Part shown: positions 40,389-49,124 of the stretch, piece by piece | Layout: each line of letters starts with the position of its first letter | How positions within the stretch are numbered: position 1 is the stretch's first letter | NCBI RefSeq assembly: GCF_900101045.1 | Contig: NZ_FNFN01000006.1 | Location: 1 to 64,000, forward strand | Source of the DNA: Nocardioides sp. YR527 | GTDB lineage: Bacteria > Actinomycetota > Actinomycetes > Propionibacteriales > Nocardioidaceae | Length of the DNA stretch: 64,000 bases | Direction of reading: 5' to 3' | Notes under the pieces: model-generated | Seen by the model: the letters and a program-made list of their open reading frames with translations, nothing else | Databases searched by the model: none | Told to the model about the DNA's origin: nothing | Program-made: the position numbers and the translations under genes

Positions 40389-42002
40389 TCACATCGGGGC
40401 GCAGCGGTCCTTCCCGCCGTACGCGTCCCAGTGCCACGCCTCGGCCGAGTACTGCTTCAGGCCGACACTCAGCGCGGTCTTGTTCAGGAACCGCCACACC
40501 GCGCTGGCCGGCTCCGAGGCCCGCGTCGCGCAGGTCTTGCCGCCGGTCGCGCTCGGCTCCTCGAAGTCGATCGCGATGCCGAGCTGGTGGGAGGAGTGGC
40601 CGGGCTGCGCGGTGAGCGTGTAGTCGCCGGCCGGGCAGCCGCCGGTGACGTCCGTCTGGCACAGCGCCTTCTGCTTCTTCATCGTCCGGAACGAGCTGCC
40701 CACGACCAGGTCGACCCCCTGCTTCGAGGCCTTCTTGACCAGCGCCGCCGCGGCTCCGGAGATGCGGGCGTTGACGACGGTCAGGCCGTCGGAGCCGTCG
40801 ATGTAGTAGGGGTCGCCCTTGGTGCTCTCGGTGCCGGTGTTGGGCAGGCCTTCGACTGCGCAGAGCCGCACCGGGATCAGCTTGCCCTCGTCATACCCCT
40901 CGCCCTCGCCGAGGTCCTTCGTCCCCGGCGAGCAGACGAGCGCGGTCGAGTCGGCGCGTACGTCGCCGACCGGCTTCGTCGGCGCCGCGACCCCGAGGAG
41001 CTTGCCCTCGGTGGCGCCGGCGGCGCGCTGTTCGGAGGCCTCCACGGCGAGGTCGGCGAGGTGACCGGTGACCCCGCCTGCGTTCGCGTCGGGGTCGGTC
41101 TGGCCGGCGTCCGGTGCCGTCTTCGGGACGTCCTCGGGGCAGGTCGCGATCGTCTCGCCCAGGGGCTTCTGGGTTCCGGCCGCGAGGGTGATGTTCGCGC
41201 ACACGACCGTGGTGTGGTCGCGCTTGGCGTAGGTGTCCTGCCAGGTCCGGTAGCCCGCCACCGAGAAGCTGTTGCCGGCAGGATCGGCCTGCAGCGTACG
41301 CAGCCTCAGGCCGTCGCCGTAGGCGCCCGGCTGCTCCAGCCAGGTGCCGATGTCTGCGGCGGTGACCTCCCAGCCGACGCTGCGCAGCGACGCGATGGCC
41401 ACCGACAGGTCGCTGCCGACGCCGTTGAGGTCATCGGTCGTGGTCTGCTCCCACTTCTGCATCTGGTCGTAGAAGTCGTACGCCCCGTAGCCGCCGACCC
41501 CGACGAGCGCGAGCACCAGCAGCCCCGCGAGCACCTTCGGCCACCGCCGCTTCTTCGGCGGCTCGGGCCCGAACCGGCCGGGCCCGAAACCCTGTGGGTA
41601 CGCCGGGGGCGGCTGCCCCGCGTACGGCTGGTCGGGGTAGGGCTGGTCGGGGTAGGGCTGGTCGGGGTAGGGCTGCTCCGGGTACGGCTGCTGGTCCGGG
41701 TACGGCTGCTCCGGGTAGGGCTGCTGGCCGTACGGCGGCTGCTCAGGCGGATAGGGCTGCTGCGCCGGTGGGTACGGCTGCTGCTGAGCCGGATAAGGCC
41801 GCCGATCGGGGTAGCGCTGCCCGCCCGGGTAGGGCTGTTGCTGGCCCGGATGAGGCCGCTGCTGCCCGGGGTGGGGCTGCTGCGGCCGTCCCGGCGGCGC
41901 CGGTGGTCGTTGGGGCTGCCGCGGCCCGGGGAAGGGCTGCTGACCCTGGTAGGGCGGGCGAGGCTCGCCGGGGCGCCGCGGGGGCCACTGCTGATCGCTC
42001 AT
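40389..42002 (-). CDS. VanY-like D-alanyl-D-alanine carboxypeptidase with a Pro/Gln/Tyr-rich N-terminus
   Basis: 537 residues from the ATG at 42002. Residues about 1-145 are a low-complexity cytoplasmic tail of PYPDQ/PYPEQ-type repeats, encoded by short DNA repeats at about 41620-41720. One membrane helix follows (WPKVLAGLLVLALVGVGGYG). The extracytoplasmic C-terminus is an M15B peptidase with zinc ligands in GHSSHQLGIAIDFE and EAWHWDAYGG. It trims the terminal D-Ala of peptidoglycan stem peptides. Proline-rich tails of this kind are common on actinobacterial membrane proteins. Confidence 0.9.
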   Translation of the reverse strand: MSDQQWPPRRPGEPRPPYQGQQPFPGPRQPQRPPAPPGRPQQPHPGQQRPHPGQQQPYPGGQRYPDRRPYPAQQQPYPPAQQPYPPEQPPYGQQPYPEQPYPDQQPYPEQPYPDQPYPDQPYPDQPYAGQPPPAYPQGFGPGRFGPEPPKKRRWPKVLAGLLVLALVGVGGYGAYDFYDQMQKWEQTTTDDLNGVGSDLSVAIASLRSVGWEVTAADIGTWLEQPGAYGDGLRLRTLQADPAGNSFSVAGYRTWQDTYAKRDHTTVVCANITLAAGTQKPLGETIATCPEDVPKTAPDAGQTDPDANAGGVTGHLADLAVEASEQRAAGATEGKLLGVAAPTKPVGDVRADSTALVCSPGTKDLGEGEGYDEGKLIPVRLCAVEGLPNTGTESTKGDPYYIDGSDGLTVVNARISGAAAALVKKASKQGVDLVVGSSFRTMKKQKALCQTDVTGGCPAGDYTLTAQPGHSSHQLGIAIDFEEPSATGGKTCATRASEPASAVWRFLNKTALSVGLKQYSAEAWHWDAYGGKDRCAPM

Positions 42003-42075
42003 GATCGGGCCCCGGACGGGGGCAGGCAGGCGATGAGCAGAAGACGGCGGGGCACGGCGTTGGAGCGTACCCAAG

Positions 42076-42097
42076 AGACACCACTTTCCGGGTGTCT
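42076..42097. promoter_or_regulatory. Inverted repeat in the VanY/Nudix divergent gap
   Basis: AGACACC (42076-42082) and GGTGTCT (42091-42097) are exact complements around 8 bp, midway between the two divergent starts. AACAAT (42102-42107) leaves 7 nt before the Nudix GTG and may be its -10. Confidence 0.45.
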
Positions 42098-42114
42098 AGG
42101 GAACAATCTCACAC

Positions 42115-42825
42115 GTGAACAGCCCCAAGACCGTAGTAGCCGCGGCGATCCTCAGCGCCGACGGCAAGCAGGTGCTGGCCGCGAGGCGTACGTCCCCGCC
42201 CGAGGCCGCCGGACGCTGGGAGCTCCCCGGTGGCAAGGTCGAGGAGGGGGAGACGCCCGAGGCGGCGCTCGTCCGGGAGATCGGTGAGGAGCTCGGCTGC
42301 CTGATCGAGGTGCTCGACTGGATGCAGGGGGAGTCGCCCATCGGGGACGAGGCCAGGTTGGTCGCCGCGACCGCCCGGGTGGTCGCGGGGGAGCCGAGGC
42401 CGCGCGAGCACGACCAGGTCCTCTGGCTGGCCGCCGAGGACCTCGACTCGGTCGACTGGCTGGAGCCCGACCGTCCGTTCCTCGACGCGCTCCGCCACGT
42501 ACTCGGCGTGCCTGAAGGATCGACCCTGCGCGGCATCTTCTTCGAGGAGGAGTACGCCAGGTCGGCGGCGGCGACTCTGGAGCGCGAGGGCTGGACGGCC
42601 CGGGTCAGCCGGGAGCGCTACCAGGGCGAGGACGACGACGAGGACCACCCGTGGTCGGTGGAGACGGACGCTCCGGAGATGGTCCTGGAGCTGCTGGTGG
42701 ACCAGTACGACGGCTGGCTCGACATCCCCGAGGACGCACCGGACGACTCGATCGCCCCCGAGCCCGTCGACCTCCCCGACAACCCGAAGCGGATAAAGCG
42801 CCCCGACCTAGGATCGAGTTCGTGA
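42115..42825 (+). CDS. MutT-type Nudix hydrolase fused to an RraB-like C-terminal domain
   Basis: 236 residues. Residues 1-130 are a MutT-like Nudix domain with a full box (GGKVEEGETPEAALVREIGE, then ELG), suited to 8-oxo-dGTP or another oxidised NTP. Residues about 142-205 (FFEEEYARSAAATLEREGWT through WSVETDAPEMVLELLVDQYD) resemble the small RraB/regulator-of-ribonuclease-activity fold, which I offer as a tentative domain call. A 30-residue tail follows. The GTG start is at 42115. It overlaps mshB by 4 bp (GTGA), so they are co-translated. Confidence 0.85.
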   Translation: MNSPKTVVAAAILSADGKQVLAARRTSPPEAAGRWELPGGKVEEGETPEAALVREIGEELGCLIEVLDWMQGESPIGDEARLVAATARVVAGEPRPREHDQVLWLAAEDLDSVDWLEPDRPFLDALRHVLGVPEGSTLRGIFFEEEYARSAAATLEREGWTARVSRERYQGEDDDEDHPWSVETDAPEMVLELLVDQYDGWLDIPEDAPDDSIAPEPVDLPDNPKRIKRPDLGSSS

Positions 42826-43733
42826 CTTCTCAGAAGAGCCTGCTGCTCGTGCACGCCCACCCCGACGACGAGACGATCGCGACGGGAGCGACGATGGCGA
42901 GATATCTCGCCGAGGGCGCCCGCGTCACCCTGGTGACCTGCACGGCAGGGGAGATGGGCGAGATCCTGGTCCCCGGCCTGGCCCACCTCGCCGCAGACCA
43001 GGACGACGCCCTGGGTGAGCACCGCCGCGGCGAGATCGAGGACGCGATGGCGGCCCTGAAGGCGCCCGACGGCAGCGAGGTCGACCACCGCTGGCTGGGC
43101 GGATTCGGCAACTACCGCGACTCCGGGATGACCTGGAGCGAGGACCGCACCCACGCGCTGCCTGACCCTGACGCTCGCGAGAACGCCTTCTGGTACGCCG
43201 ACCTCAACGAGGCTGCCGACCACCTCGTCACGATCATCCGTGAGGTGCGCCCGCAGGTGCTGGTCACCTACGACGAGTTCGGCAACTACGGCCACCCCGA
43301 CCACATCCAGGCCCACCGGGTCGCGACGTACGCCGCTCATCTCGCCGCCGTGCCGACCTACAAGAAGGAGCTCGGCGAGGCCCACGAGATCGACCGGATC
43401 TTCTGGACCGCGATCGCGGAGAGCTGGATCCGCGACGGGCTCCGGGCGGCCCGCGCGGCCGGCGACGAGGACGCGCTCGGCGGGATGGACCCCGAGGGCC
43501 CGCTGCCGATGGCCACGCCCGACGTCGACATCGCCGCCGCGATCGACGGCACCGCCTACGCCGACCAGAAGGTCGCCGCGATGCGCGCCTACCCCACCCA
43601 GATGGACATGGAGCAGGGCATGTTCGCGATGACCAACAGCCTCGGCACGACCGCGTGGTCCCACGAGCACTTCCGGATCGCCCAGGGAGACGTCGAGGCG
43701 ACCACCCTGACCGATCTCTTCGCCGGGTTGTGA
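42822..43733 (+). CDS. mshB: N-acetyl-1-D-myo-inositol-2-amino-2-deoxy-alpha-D-glucopyranoside deacetylase (MshB)
   Basis: 303 residues. The zinc-binding PIG-L motif AHPDDE (HAHPDDETIATGATM) and the later HPDHIQAH supply the ligands, and the length and central WLGGFGNYRDSGM block fit MshB. It deacetylates GlcNAc-Ins in mycothiol synthesis, the main low-molecular-weight thiol of actinobacteria. It sits between a Nudix gene and a four-helix membrane protein, with 4-bp overlaps at both ends. Confidence 0.93.
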   Translation: MTSQKSLLLVHAHPDDETIATGATMARYLAEGARVTLVTCTAGEMGEILVPGLAHLAADQDDALGEHRRGEIEDAMAALKAPDGSEVDHRWLGGFGNYRDSGMTWSEDRTHALPDPDARENAFWYADLNEAADHLVTIIREVRPQVLVTYDEFGNYGHPDHIQAHRVATYAAHLAAVPTYKKELGEAHEIDRIFWTAIAESWIRDGLRAARAAGDEDALGGMDPEGPLPMATPDVDIAAAIDGTAYADQKVAAMRAYPTQMDMEQGMFAMTNSLGTTAWSHEHFRIAQGDVEATTLTDLFAGL

Positions 43734-44086
43734 GGCTGCTCGGCAGCGGCCTGGGTCGTGGTGGGGCCGGTCTTCTCCTCGGCCTCCTCGTCGGGGTCGC
43801 GGCGGTCGCCGTCCACCCCTGGTGGTGGGGTCTGCTGCTCGCCGTGGCCGCGTCCTCGGCGATGCTGATCGTGCTGCCGCGGGGAGCCTCGAGGATCGCG
43901 TACGCCGCCGCCTGGGCGATCGTGATCGCGCTGGCCGCGACGCCGAGACCGACGGGCGGGTATGCCGTCGCCGGCGACGTGGCGGGATACCTGATGATCT
44001 TCTGGGCGGTGCTGATGATCGTCGTGGCCACCGCGACCGTGTCGCGGGTCGCTTCCCGTGCTGATCAGGACCTCCCCGGGAAGTGA
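43730..44086 (+). CDS. Small four-helix membrane protein downstream of mshB
   Basis: 118 residues starting at GTG 43730, inside the mshB stop (GTGA). About four hydrophobic segments (for example GGAGLLLGLLVGVAAVAV and AVLMIVVATATVSRV) and few charged residues. I recall similar unnamed membrane proteins next to mshB in other actinobacteria (possibly DUF6113). The function is unknown. It ends 62 bp before the VanW-family gene. Confidence 0.75.
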   Translation: MRLLGSGLGRGGAGLLLGLLVGVAAVAVHPWWWGLLLAVAASSAMLIVLPRGASRIAYAAAWAIVIALAATPRPTGGYAVAGDVAGYLMIFWAVLMIVVATATVSRVASRADQDLPGK

Positions 44087-44148
44087 CGAACGTCCCAAGA
44101 TGGGCTACGGGTTCGGCCTAGGGGGGTATAGGTCCTAGGCTCTCCCGC

Positions 44149-46470
44149 ATGTCCACTGAGCCCGAGGCCTTCAAGGCCCCCGAGCCCGCGAAGCAAACTC
44201 ACGCGGCCGGGTCCAACGCCAGCCAAGCTGGCGCGGACGATGCTGCCATCGAGACGATCATGATTCCTCAGATCGAGATCGACGCCCGTGTTGCCGAGTC
44301 CACGGGTGCCAAGCCGGTTCCGAACGACGCCGAGCCCGACGGTGCGACCCGGGTGGTCCCTGCCGGCGACTTCGACGAGGATCTGGCCGAGGAGACCCTG
44401 ATGCGCAGCACGATGCTGCGCTCGGAGCTGCCGAAGCGTGCGGAGCTGCCCGAGGAGGACAACTTCCTGTTCGTCTCGAAGAACCGGAAGTTCGCCCCGG
44501 AGCCGGACGCGGTCGACGCCGCCCCCGACCTGGCTGACGACGCGGCGACCGAGGTCGCCTTCGACCGTCAGGTCCAAGACGTCCCTGACTTCGACGACGA
44601 GCCTCTCGAGGCGACCGTCATGGGCGTCGGGCCGTTCGTCGTGAACGAGCAGGCCACAACCGAGCCGTCTCCCTTCGAGACCGCGTTCGAGCAGCCCGAC
44701 TACGCCCAGCCGGTCGCGGCTGAGCGCAAGCCGCTCGGCACCGGCGCCAAGGTCGCGGTCGCGGTCGCCGGCGGGGTCGCCGTCCTGGCCTTCGTCGGCT
44801 GGGCTGCGGCGTACGCCGTCGCCGGGGAGAAGATCCCCGAGGGCACCACGGTCGCGGGCGTGGACATCGGCGGCATGACGGCCGCCGAGGCGACGCCGCT
44901 GCTGGACCAGAAGTTCGCTCCCGCCCACAGCCAGCCGATCAACGTGACCGCCGGAGACAGCACGACCGAGGTCAACCCGGCCGACGCCGGCCTGAGCTTC
45001 GACGCCGAGGCGACGATCGAGAAGGCGAATGCCGTACGCAGCTGGAGCCCGGTCAAGCTGTGGAAGCACTTCACCGGCGGTGGCGAGATCGAGCCCGTCG
45101 TCAAGGCCGACGACAAGCTGATCGCCAAGGTCGCGGCCAAGGTCAACAAGCGCGCCGGCACCCCCTTCAAGGACGGCGACGTCGTCATCAAGAAGGGGAA
45201 GGTCAAGACCACCCAGCCGGTCGCCGGCGAGGGCGTCAGCGACGATGCGCTCCGGACGGCGCTCGCCGGTCAGCTCCTCGTCGAGGGCGACCGCAAGGCC
45301 GACGTACCGCTCGCGGAGCTCACCCCCGACGTCGACGAGGCCGACGTCCAGGAGGCGGTCGACAAGGTCGCCACCCCCGCGGTCTCCGGGCCGATCACGC
45401 TGAAGTTCGAGAAGACCCCGGTGGAGCTGTCCCCGAAGGAGTTCGGCGACGCGATCCGGTTCGACCCCAAGGACGGCGAGCTGCAGGCCTCGGTCGCGCC
45501 CAGCAAGCTCAAGAAGGTGCTCAAGAAGGCCCTCGCCGACGACGCCGCCAAGCCGGTCGACGCGACCATCAAGATGGTCAACGGCGCCCCGAAGGTCATT
45601 CCCGCCAAGCCGGGTGTCACCTTCAACCAGAAGGACCTTGAGGCGGTCTTCCTCGACGTCGTCACCGCACCGCAGGGCGAGCGCACCGTCGAGGTGAAGT
45701 CGAAGGTCGCCAAGCCCAAGGTCACCACCGAGGAGGCCAAGGCCTGGGGTGTGAAGGAGAAGGTCTCCACCTTCACCACCAACTTCCCCTACGCCGAATA
45801 CCGCAACGTCAACATCGGCCGCGCCGCCGAGCTGGTCAACGGCACCGTGCTCGCGCCGGGGGACACCTTCTCGATGAACGGCATCGTCGGGGAGCGTACG
45901 GCCGCCAACGGGTTCACCAAGGGCTGGATGATCCAGAACGGCGTCTTCCGTGAGGACTACGGCGGCGGTGTCTCGCAGATGGCGACGACCACGTTCAACG
46001 CGATGTTCTTCGCGGGTCTCCAGGACGTCGAGCACAAGGCGCACTCGCTCTACATCGACCGCTACCCGATCGGTCGGGAGGCGACCGTCGCCTGGCCCTC
46101 GCTGGACCTGAAGTTCAAGAACAACACCAAGTACGGCGTCCTCATCCGCTCCTGGGTCAACCCCGCCAGCGGCAGCAGCCAGGGTTCGGTGACCGTCGAG
46201 ATGTGGTCCACCAAGATCTACGACATCAAGGCCCGCACCGGCGATCGCTACGACTTCAAGTCGCCCGGCAAGCAGAAGATCACCGACGGCAACTGTGAGA
46301 ACACCGTCGGCGCCCAGGGCTTCTCGATCAACGTCTGGCGCGACTTCTACAACGCCGGATCGGGCTCGAAGGTCGACACCGAGACCTTCAAGACCACCTA
46401 CATCCCGCAGGACGAGGTCGAGTGCACCGACGAGTCGGAGAAGCCGCCGCCGCCCGCCGACCCCAACTGA
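44149..46470 (+). CDS. VanW-family protein with peptidoglycan-binding-like repeats
   Basis: 773 residues. About 190 residues of acidic, low-complexity cytoplasmic sequence precede one membrane helix (residues about 198-219). Outside lie YoaR/PG_binding_4-like domains (about 230-500; GTTVAGVDIGGMTAAEA is the entry motif). The VanW domain follows (about 535-670; FSMNGIVGERTAANGF, GGGVSQMATTTFNA), then a Cys-containing tail ending PPPPADPN. The role of VanW in the cell envelope is not established. TAGGCT at 44136-44141 ends 7 nt before the ATG, fitting a leaderless mRNA. A 17-bp hairpin follows the stop. Confidence 0.92.
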   Translation: MSTEPEAFKAPEPAKQTHAAGSNASQAGADDAAIETIMIPQIEIDARVAESTGAKPVPNDAEPDGATRVVPAGDFDEDLAEETLMRSTMLRSELPKRAELPEEDNFLFVSKNRKFAPEPDAVDAAPDLADDAATEVAFDRQVQDVPDFDDEPLEATVMGVGPFVVNEQATTEPSPFETAFEQPDYAQPVAAERKPLGTGAKVAVAVAGGVAVLAFVGWAAAYAVAGEKIPEGTTVAGVDIGGMTAAEATPLLDQKFAPAHSQPINVTAGDSTTEVNPADAGLSFDAEATIEKANAVRSWSPVKLWKHFTGGGEIEPVVKADDKLIAKVAAKVNKRAGTPFKDGDVVIKKGKVKTTQPVAGEGVSDDALRTALAGQLLVEGDRKADVPLAELTPDVDEADVQEAVDKVATPAVSGPITLKFEKTPVELSPKEFGDAIRFDPKDGELQASVAPSKLKKVLKKALADDAAKPVDATIKMVNGAPKVIPAKPGVTFNQKDLEAVFLDVVTAPQGERTVEVKSKVAKPKVTTEEAKAWGVKEKVSTFTTNFPYAEYRNVNIGRAAELVNGTVLAPGDTFSMNGIVGERTAANGFTKGWMIQNGVFREDYGGGVSQMATTTFNAMFFAGLQDVEHKAHSLYIDRYPIGREATVAWPSLDLKFKNNTKYGVLIRSWVNPASGSSQGSVTVEMWSTKIYDIKARTGDRYDFKSPGKQKITDGNCENTVGAQGFSINVWRDFYNAGSGSKVDTETFKTTYIPQDEVECTDESEKPPPPADPN

Positions 46471-46500
46471 GCCGAGTCGGCCGGTTCTGACACCATCCTT

Positions 46501-46536
46501 CGCCGAGTCGGCGCGTCACGACGCGCCGACTCGGCG
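46501..46536 (+). terminator. 17-bp perfect stem after the VanW gene
   Basis: CGCCGAGTCGGCGCGTC and its exact complement are separated by two bases, 30 bp after the stop; in practice about 4 nt would stay unpaired. No T-run. The GCCGAGT core resembles the hairpin core of the composite repeats at 33.2 and 51.3 kb, so it may be a reduced member of that family. Confidence 0.7.
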
Positions 46537-46578
46537 ATATGGCCGTGACGTGGATCACAACCGTTCGTTGAAGCGGGC

Positions 46579-47409
46579 ATGCGCCCGTTCCTGCTGAGTC
46601 TTCTCGCTGCTGTCGCACTCGTCCTCGCCCCGATCTCCGCCCCCGCCGCGGCAGGGGAGGGCCGGACCGGGATCCCGCTGCCGGGGTCGCCCTACGGTGA
46701 CCCCGCCGGGTCCAACGACTGGGCGTGCGCGCCGTCGGCAGCGCGCCCGACGCCGGTGATCCTGGTGCACGGCACCTTCGGCGACCGCCGCTCGCTGCTG
46801 GACCCGATCTCGCTTGCCATGAAGCGAGCCGGCTTCTGCGTCTACTCGCTCGACTACGGCAACCGCGCGACCGGCGACATCCGGGACTCGGCGGCCCACC
46901 TGGGTGAGTTCATCGAGCGCGTACGCGAGGTCACCGACGCCGACAAGGTGTCTCTCGTCGGTCACTCCCAGGGCGGCATGATGCCGCGCTACTACATCAA
47001 GAACCTCGGAGGCGCCGCCTACGTCGAGGACCTCGTCGGCCTCGCCCCGTCCAACCACGGCACCTCGATCATCCCGGACGAGGGCGCCACCGAGGCCACC
47101 GGACTCTGCATGTCCTGTGCCCAGCAGGCCGCCGGCTCACAGTTCCTCGCCGACCTGAACGCCGGTGACGAGACCCCGGGCGACGTCTCCTACACCCAGA
47201 TCATCTCTGCCACCGACGAGGTCGTCGTCCCTTCCACCTCGGGCTTCCTCGCCGAAGGCCCGAACACCACCAACGTACGCATCCAGGACGCCTGCGCCCT
47301 CGACCTCTCCGAGCACCTGCTCATCCCGATGAGCGCCTCCGCCATCGCTCTCACCCTCGACGCGCTCACCCACGAAGGCCCCGCCTCCCCGGGTCTGAAG
47401 ACCTGCTGA
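46579..47409 (+). CDS. Secreted triacylglycerol lipase/esterase (alpha/beta hydrolase)
   Basis: 276 residues. The N-terminal 25 residues are a signal peptide (LLSLLAAVALVLAPISAPAAA). The oxyanion region is ILVHGTFG, the nucleophile elbow GHSQGG, an Asp is offered in SATDEVV and the His in LSEHLLIP, completing the triad of the actinobacterial LipA/EstA group. Cysteines near residues 49, 88, 175, 178, 237 and 276 could form disulfides. It likely hydrolyses lipids outside the cell. It stands alone. Confidence 0.92.
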   Translation: MRPFLLSLLAAVALVLAPISAPAAAGEGRTGIPLPGSPYGDPAGSNDWACAPSAARPTPVILVHGTFGDRRSLLDPISLAMKRAGFCVYSLDYGNRATGDIRDSAAHLGEFIERVREVTDADKVSLVGHSQGGMMPRYYIKNLGGAAYVEDLVGLAPSNHGTSIIPDEGATEATGLCMSCAQQAAGSQFLADLNAGDETPGDVSYTQIISATDEVVVPSTSGFLAEGPNTTNVRIQDACALDLSEHLLIPMSASAIALTLDALTHEGPASPGLKTC

Positions 47410-47439
47410 CCGCCCTGGGGGCCCGACTACCGTTCACCC

Positions 47440-47829
47440 ATGCACCTGGACCTGGTCACGATCGTCGTTCCCGACTACGACGAGGCGGTGGGGTTCTTCC
47501 GCGACGTCCTCGGCTTCGAGGTCGCCGAGGATTCCCCGTCGACCACGAACGACGGCCGCCCGAAGCGCTGGGTGGTCGTACGTCCGCCCGGCGGTGGCAC
47601 CGGCTTCCTGCTCGCCCGGGCCGACGGCCCGGCACAGGCCGCGAGGGTGGGCGACCAGACCGGCGGCCGAGTCACGTTCTTCCTGCGGGTGGACGACTTC
47701 GCGGCGGCGTACGAGAGGCTGGTCTGTGCGGGGATCGAGCTCGTCGGGCCGGTGCGCGAGGAGCCCTACGGCACCCTCCAGGTCTTCAGGGACCCGTTCG
47801 GCAACCTGTGGGACCTGCTGGCGGACTGA
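47440..47829 (+). CDS. VOC-family (glyoxalase/bleomycin resistance-like) protein
   Basis: 129 residues. The beta-alpha-beta-beta-beta pattern opens LDLVTIVVPDYDEAVGFFRD and closes with FRDPFGNLWDLL, the typical VOC ending. Metal ligands could be His2 and Glu in the second half. The substrate is unknown. TACCGT (47428-47433) ends 6 nt before the ATG, so the mRNA is probably leaderless. Ends convergent with the Rv0428c-like gene, 4 bp apart. Confidence 0.88.
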   Translation: MHLDLVTIVVPDYDEAVGFFRDVLGFEVAEDSPSTTNDGRPKRWVVVRPPGGGTGFLLARADGPAQAARVGDQTGGRVTFFLRVDDFAAAYERLVCAGIELVGPVREEPYGTLQVFRDPFGNLWDLLAD

Positions 47830-47833
47830 TTCT

Positions 47834-48721
47834 CTACGGCGTGGGCGAGGCGTAGTAGCGGCAGCGGTGGTGCTCGGTGAAGCCGAGGCCCTCGTAGAGG
47901 GCGAGGCCGGGGCCGTTGGTGGTCTCGACGTGCAGCCAGGCGGCGCGGGCGCCGCGCTCGGCGCCCCACTCGAGCAGGGTGGCGAGTGCCTTGGTGGCGA
48001 GCCCCTGGCGGCGGTGTGACTCGGCGACCTCGAGGTCGTGGATGGCCAGCCAGTCGCGTTCCATCGTGCCCATGATCCGGGCGGTGTCGCCGAGGGTGAT
48101 CAGCACCTGTGCCGTGTTCGTCTGGACCTCGACGCGGGCGTCCTCGACGGGCGGAGGCAGGATGCGGCGGGTGGTGGCGAGCCCGGCGAGCTGGAACCCG
48201 ACGGTCACGTCCTCGAACCAGCCGCGCGCGACCACGGCCTCCTCGGCCGCGGAGCCGACCTCGATCTTCACCCGCGGGCGCTTGTGGCGGCTCCGGTAGT
48301 AGCTCTCGACCTTGTCGATCGCCTCCTCGAGCCCGACCCCCGGGTCGCCGATCGCCAGCGCCGAGTTGGGCCGGCGCCGCATCGAGACCTCGTGGTCGAA
48401 GAGCACCCACTCGCCCAACGGCTCCGAGGTGGTGCCGGGGAAGATCGCGGCGCTGAGCAGCTCGGCCTCGCGTACCCCGATACGCAGGCGTACGTTGGGC
48501 CGCGGCGGCACCGGTTTGCCGGAGACGATCTCGGCGACGGGCACGCTGACCCGCTCCCCGGACTCACGCTCGATGACCGCGGTTCCGCCGGCCCAGGACG
48601 TACAGACTCCGAGGATGTCGGTGAAGGCCGGGCCGCCGGTGGGGCCGGTCTCACCGGGGACGAGGCGGCGGATGACGATCCGCTGGCCGACGACATGTGG
48701 TCCCAGGAGATGAGCAGGCAC
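47834..48721 (-). CDS. GNAT-family N-acetyltransferase, cg3035/Rv0428c type
   Basis: 295 residues. An N-terminal SH3-like barrel (VGQRIVIRRL...GVCTSWAGGTAVI) precedes a C-terminal GNAT domain with VAESHRRQGLATKAL as the acetyl-CoA loop and NGPGLALYEGLGFTEHHRCRYY at the end. This two-part layout is the Rv0428c family, which sits next to fdxA in other actinobacteria too. The acceptor is unknown. The start is GTG at 48721; TAGGCT just beyond (48732-48737, plus strand) belongs to fdxA. Confidence 0.9.
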   Translation of the reverse strand: MPAHLLGPHVVGQRIVIRRLVPGETGPTGGPAFTDILGVCTSWAGGTAVIERESGERVSVPVAEIVSGKPVPPRPNVRLRIGVREAELLSAAIFPGTTSEPLGEWVLFDHEVSMRRRPNSALAIGDPGVGLEEAIDKVESYYRSRHKRPRVKIEVGSAAEEAVVARGWFEDVTVGFQLAGLATTRRILPPPVEDARVEVQTNTAQVLITLGDTARIMGTMERDWLAIHDLEVAESHRRQGLATKALATLLEWGAERGARAAWLHVETTNGPGLALYEGLGFTEHHRCRYYASPTP

Positions 48722-48800
48722 GTGGGGATACTAGGCTGTCCCCTGAAGGGCCAGCAGTGCCCCTCTGACTTTAGTGATACCCCGCTTGGAGGAGCCCCGA

Positions 48801-49124
48801 ATGACGTACGTCATCGCCCAGCCCTGTGTTGACGTGAAGGACAAGGCTTGCGTCGACGAATGTCCGGTGGACTGCATCTACGAGGGCAAGCGGATGCTCT
48901 ACATCCACCCCGACGAGTGTGTCGACTGCGGCGCCTGCGAGCCGGTGTGCCCGCCCGAGGCGATCTTCTACGAGGACGACACCCCGGAGGAGTGGAAGGA
49001 GTACTACGACGCCAACGTCAAGTTCTTCGACGACCTCGGTTCGCCCGGTGGTGCCGCCCGCATGGGTGAGATCGACAAGGACCACCCGTTCGTCGCCGCG
49101 CTGCCCCCGCAGAACCAGGACTGA
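48801..49124 (+). CDS. fdxA: 7Fe ferredoxin (FdxA)
   Basis: 107 residues. The first cluster motif is spaced for a [3Fe-4S]/[4Fe-4S] protein (CVDVKDKACVDECPVDC) and the second is CVDCGACEPVCP. GGAGGA lies 7 nt before the ATG at 48801, and a likely promoter (TAGGCT, 48732-48737) gives a leader of about 57 nt. It carries electrons for cytoplasmic oxidoreductases. Its stop overlaps the dapC ATG (TGATG), the usual actinobacterial fdxA-dapC pair. Confidence 0.95.
   Translation: MTYVIAQPCVDVKDKACVDECPVDCIYEGKRMLYIHPDECVDCGACEPVCPPEAIFYEDDTPEEWKEYYDANVKFFDDLGSPGGAARMGEIDKDHPFVAALPPQNQD

Noticed and set aside
41620..41760. Tandem 15-18-bp repeats as a non-coding repeat array
   Set aside because: They encode the PYPDQ/PYPEQ tail of the VanY-like protein in frame.
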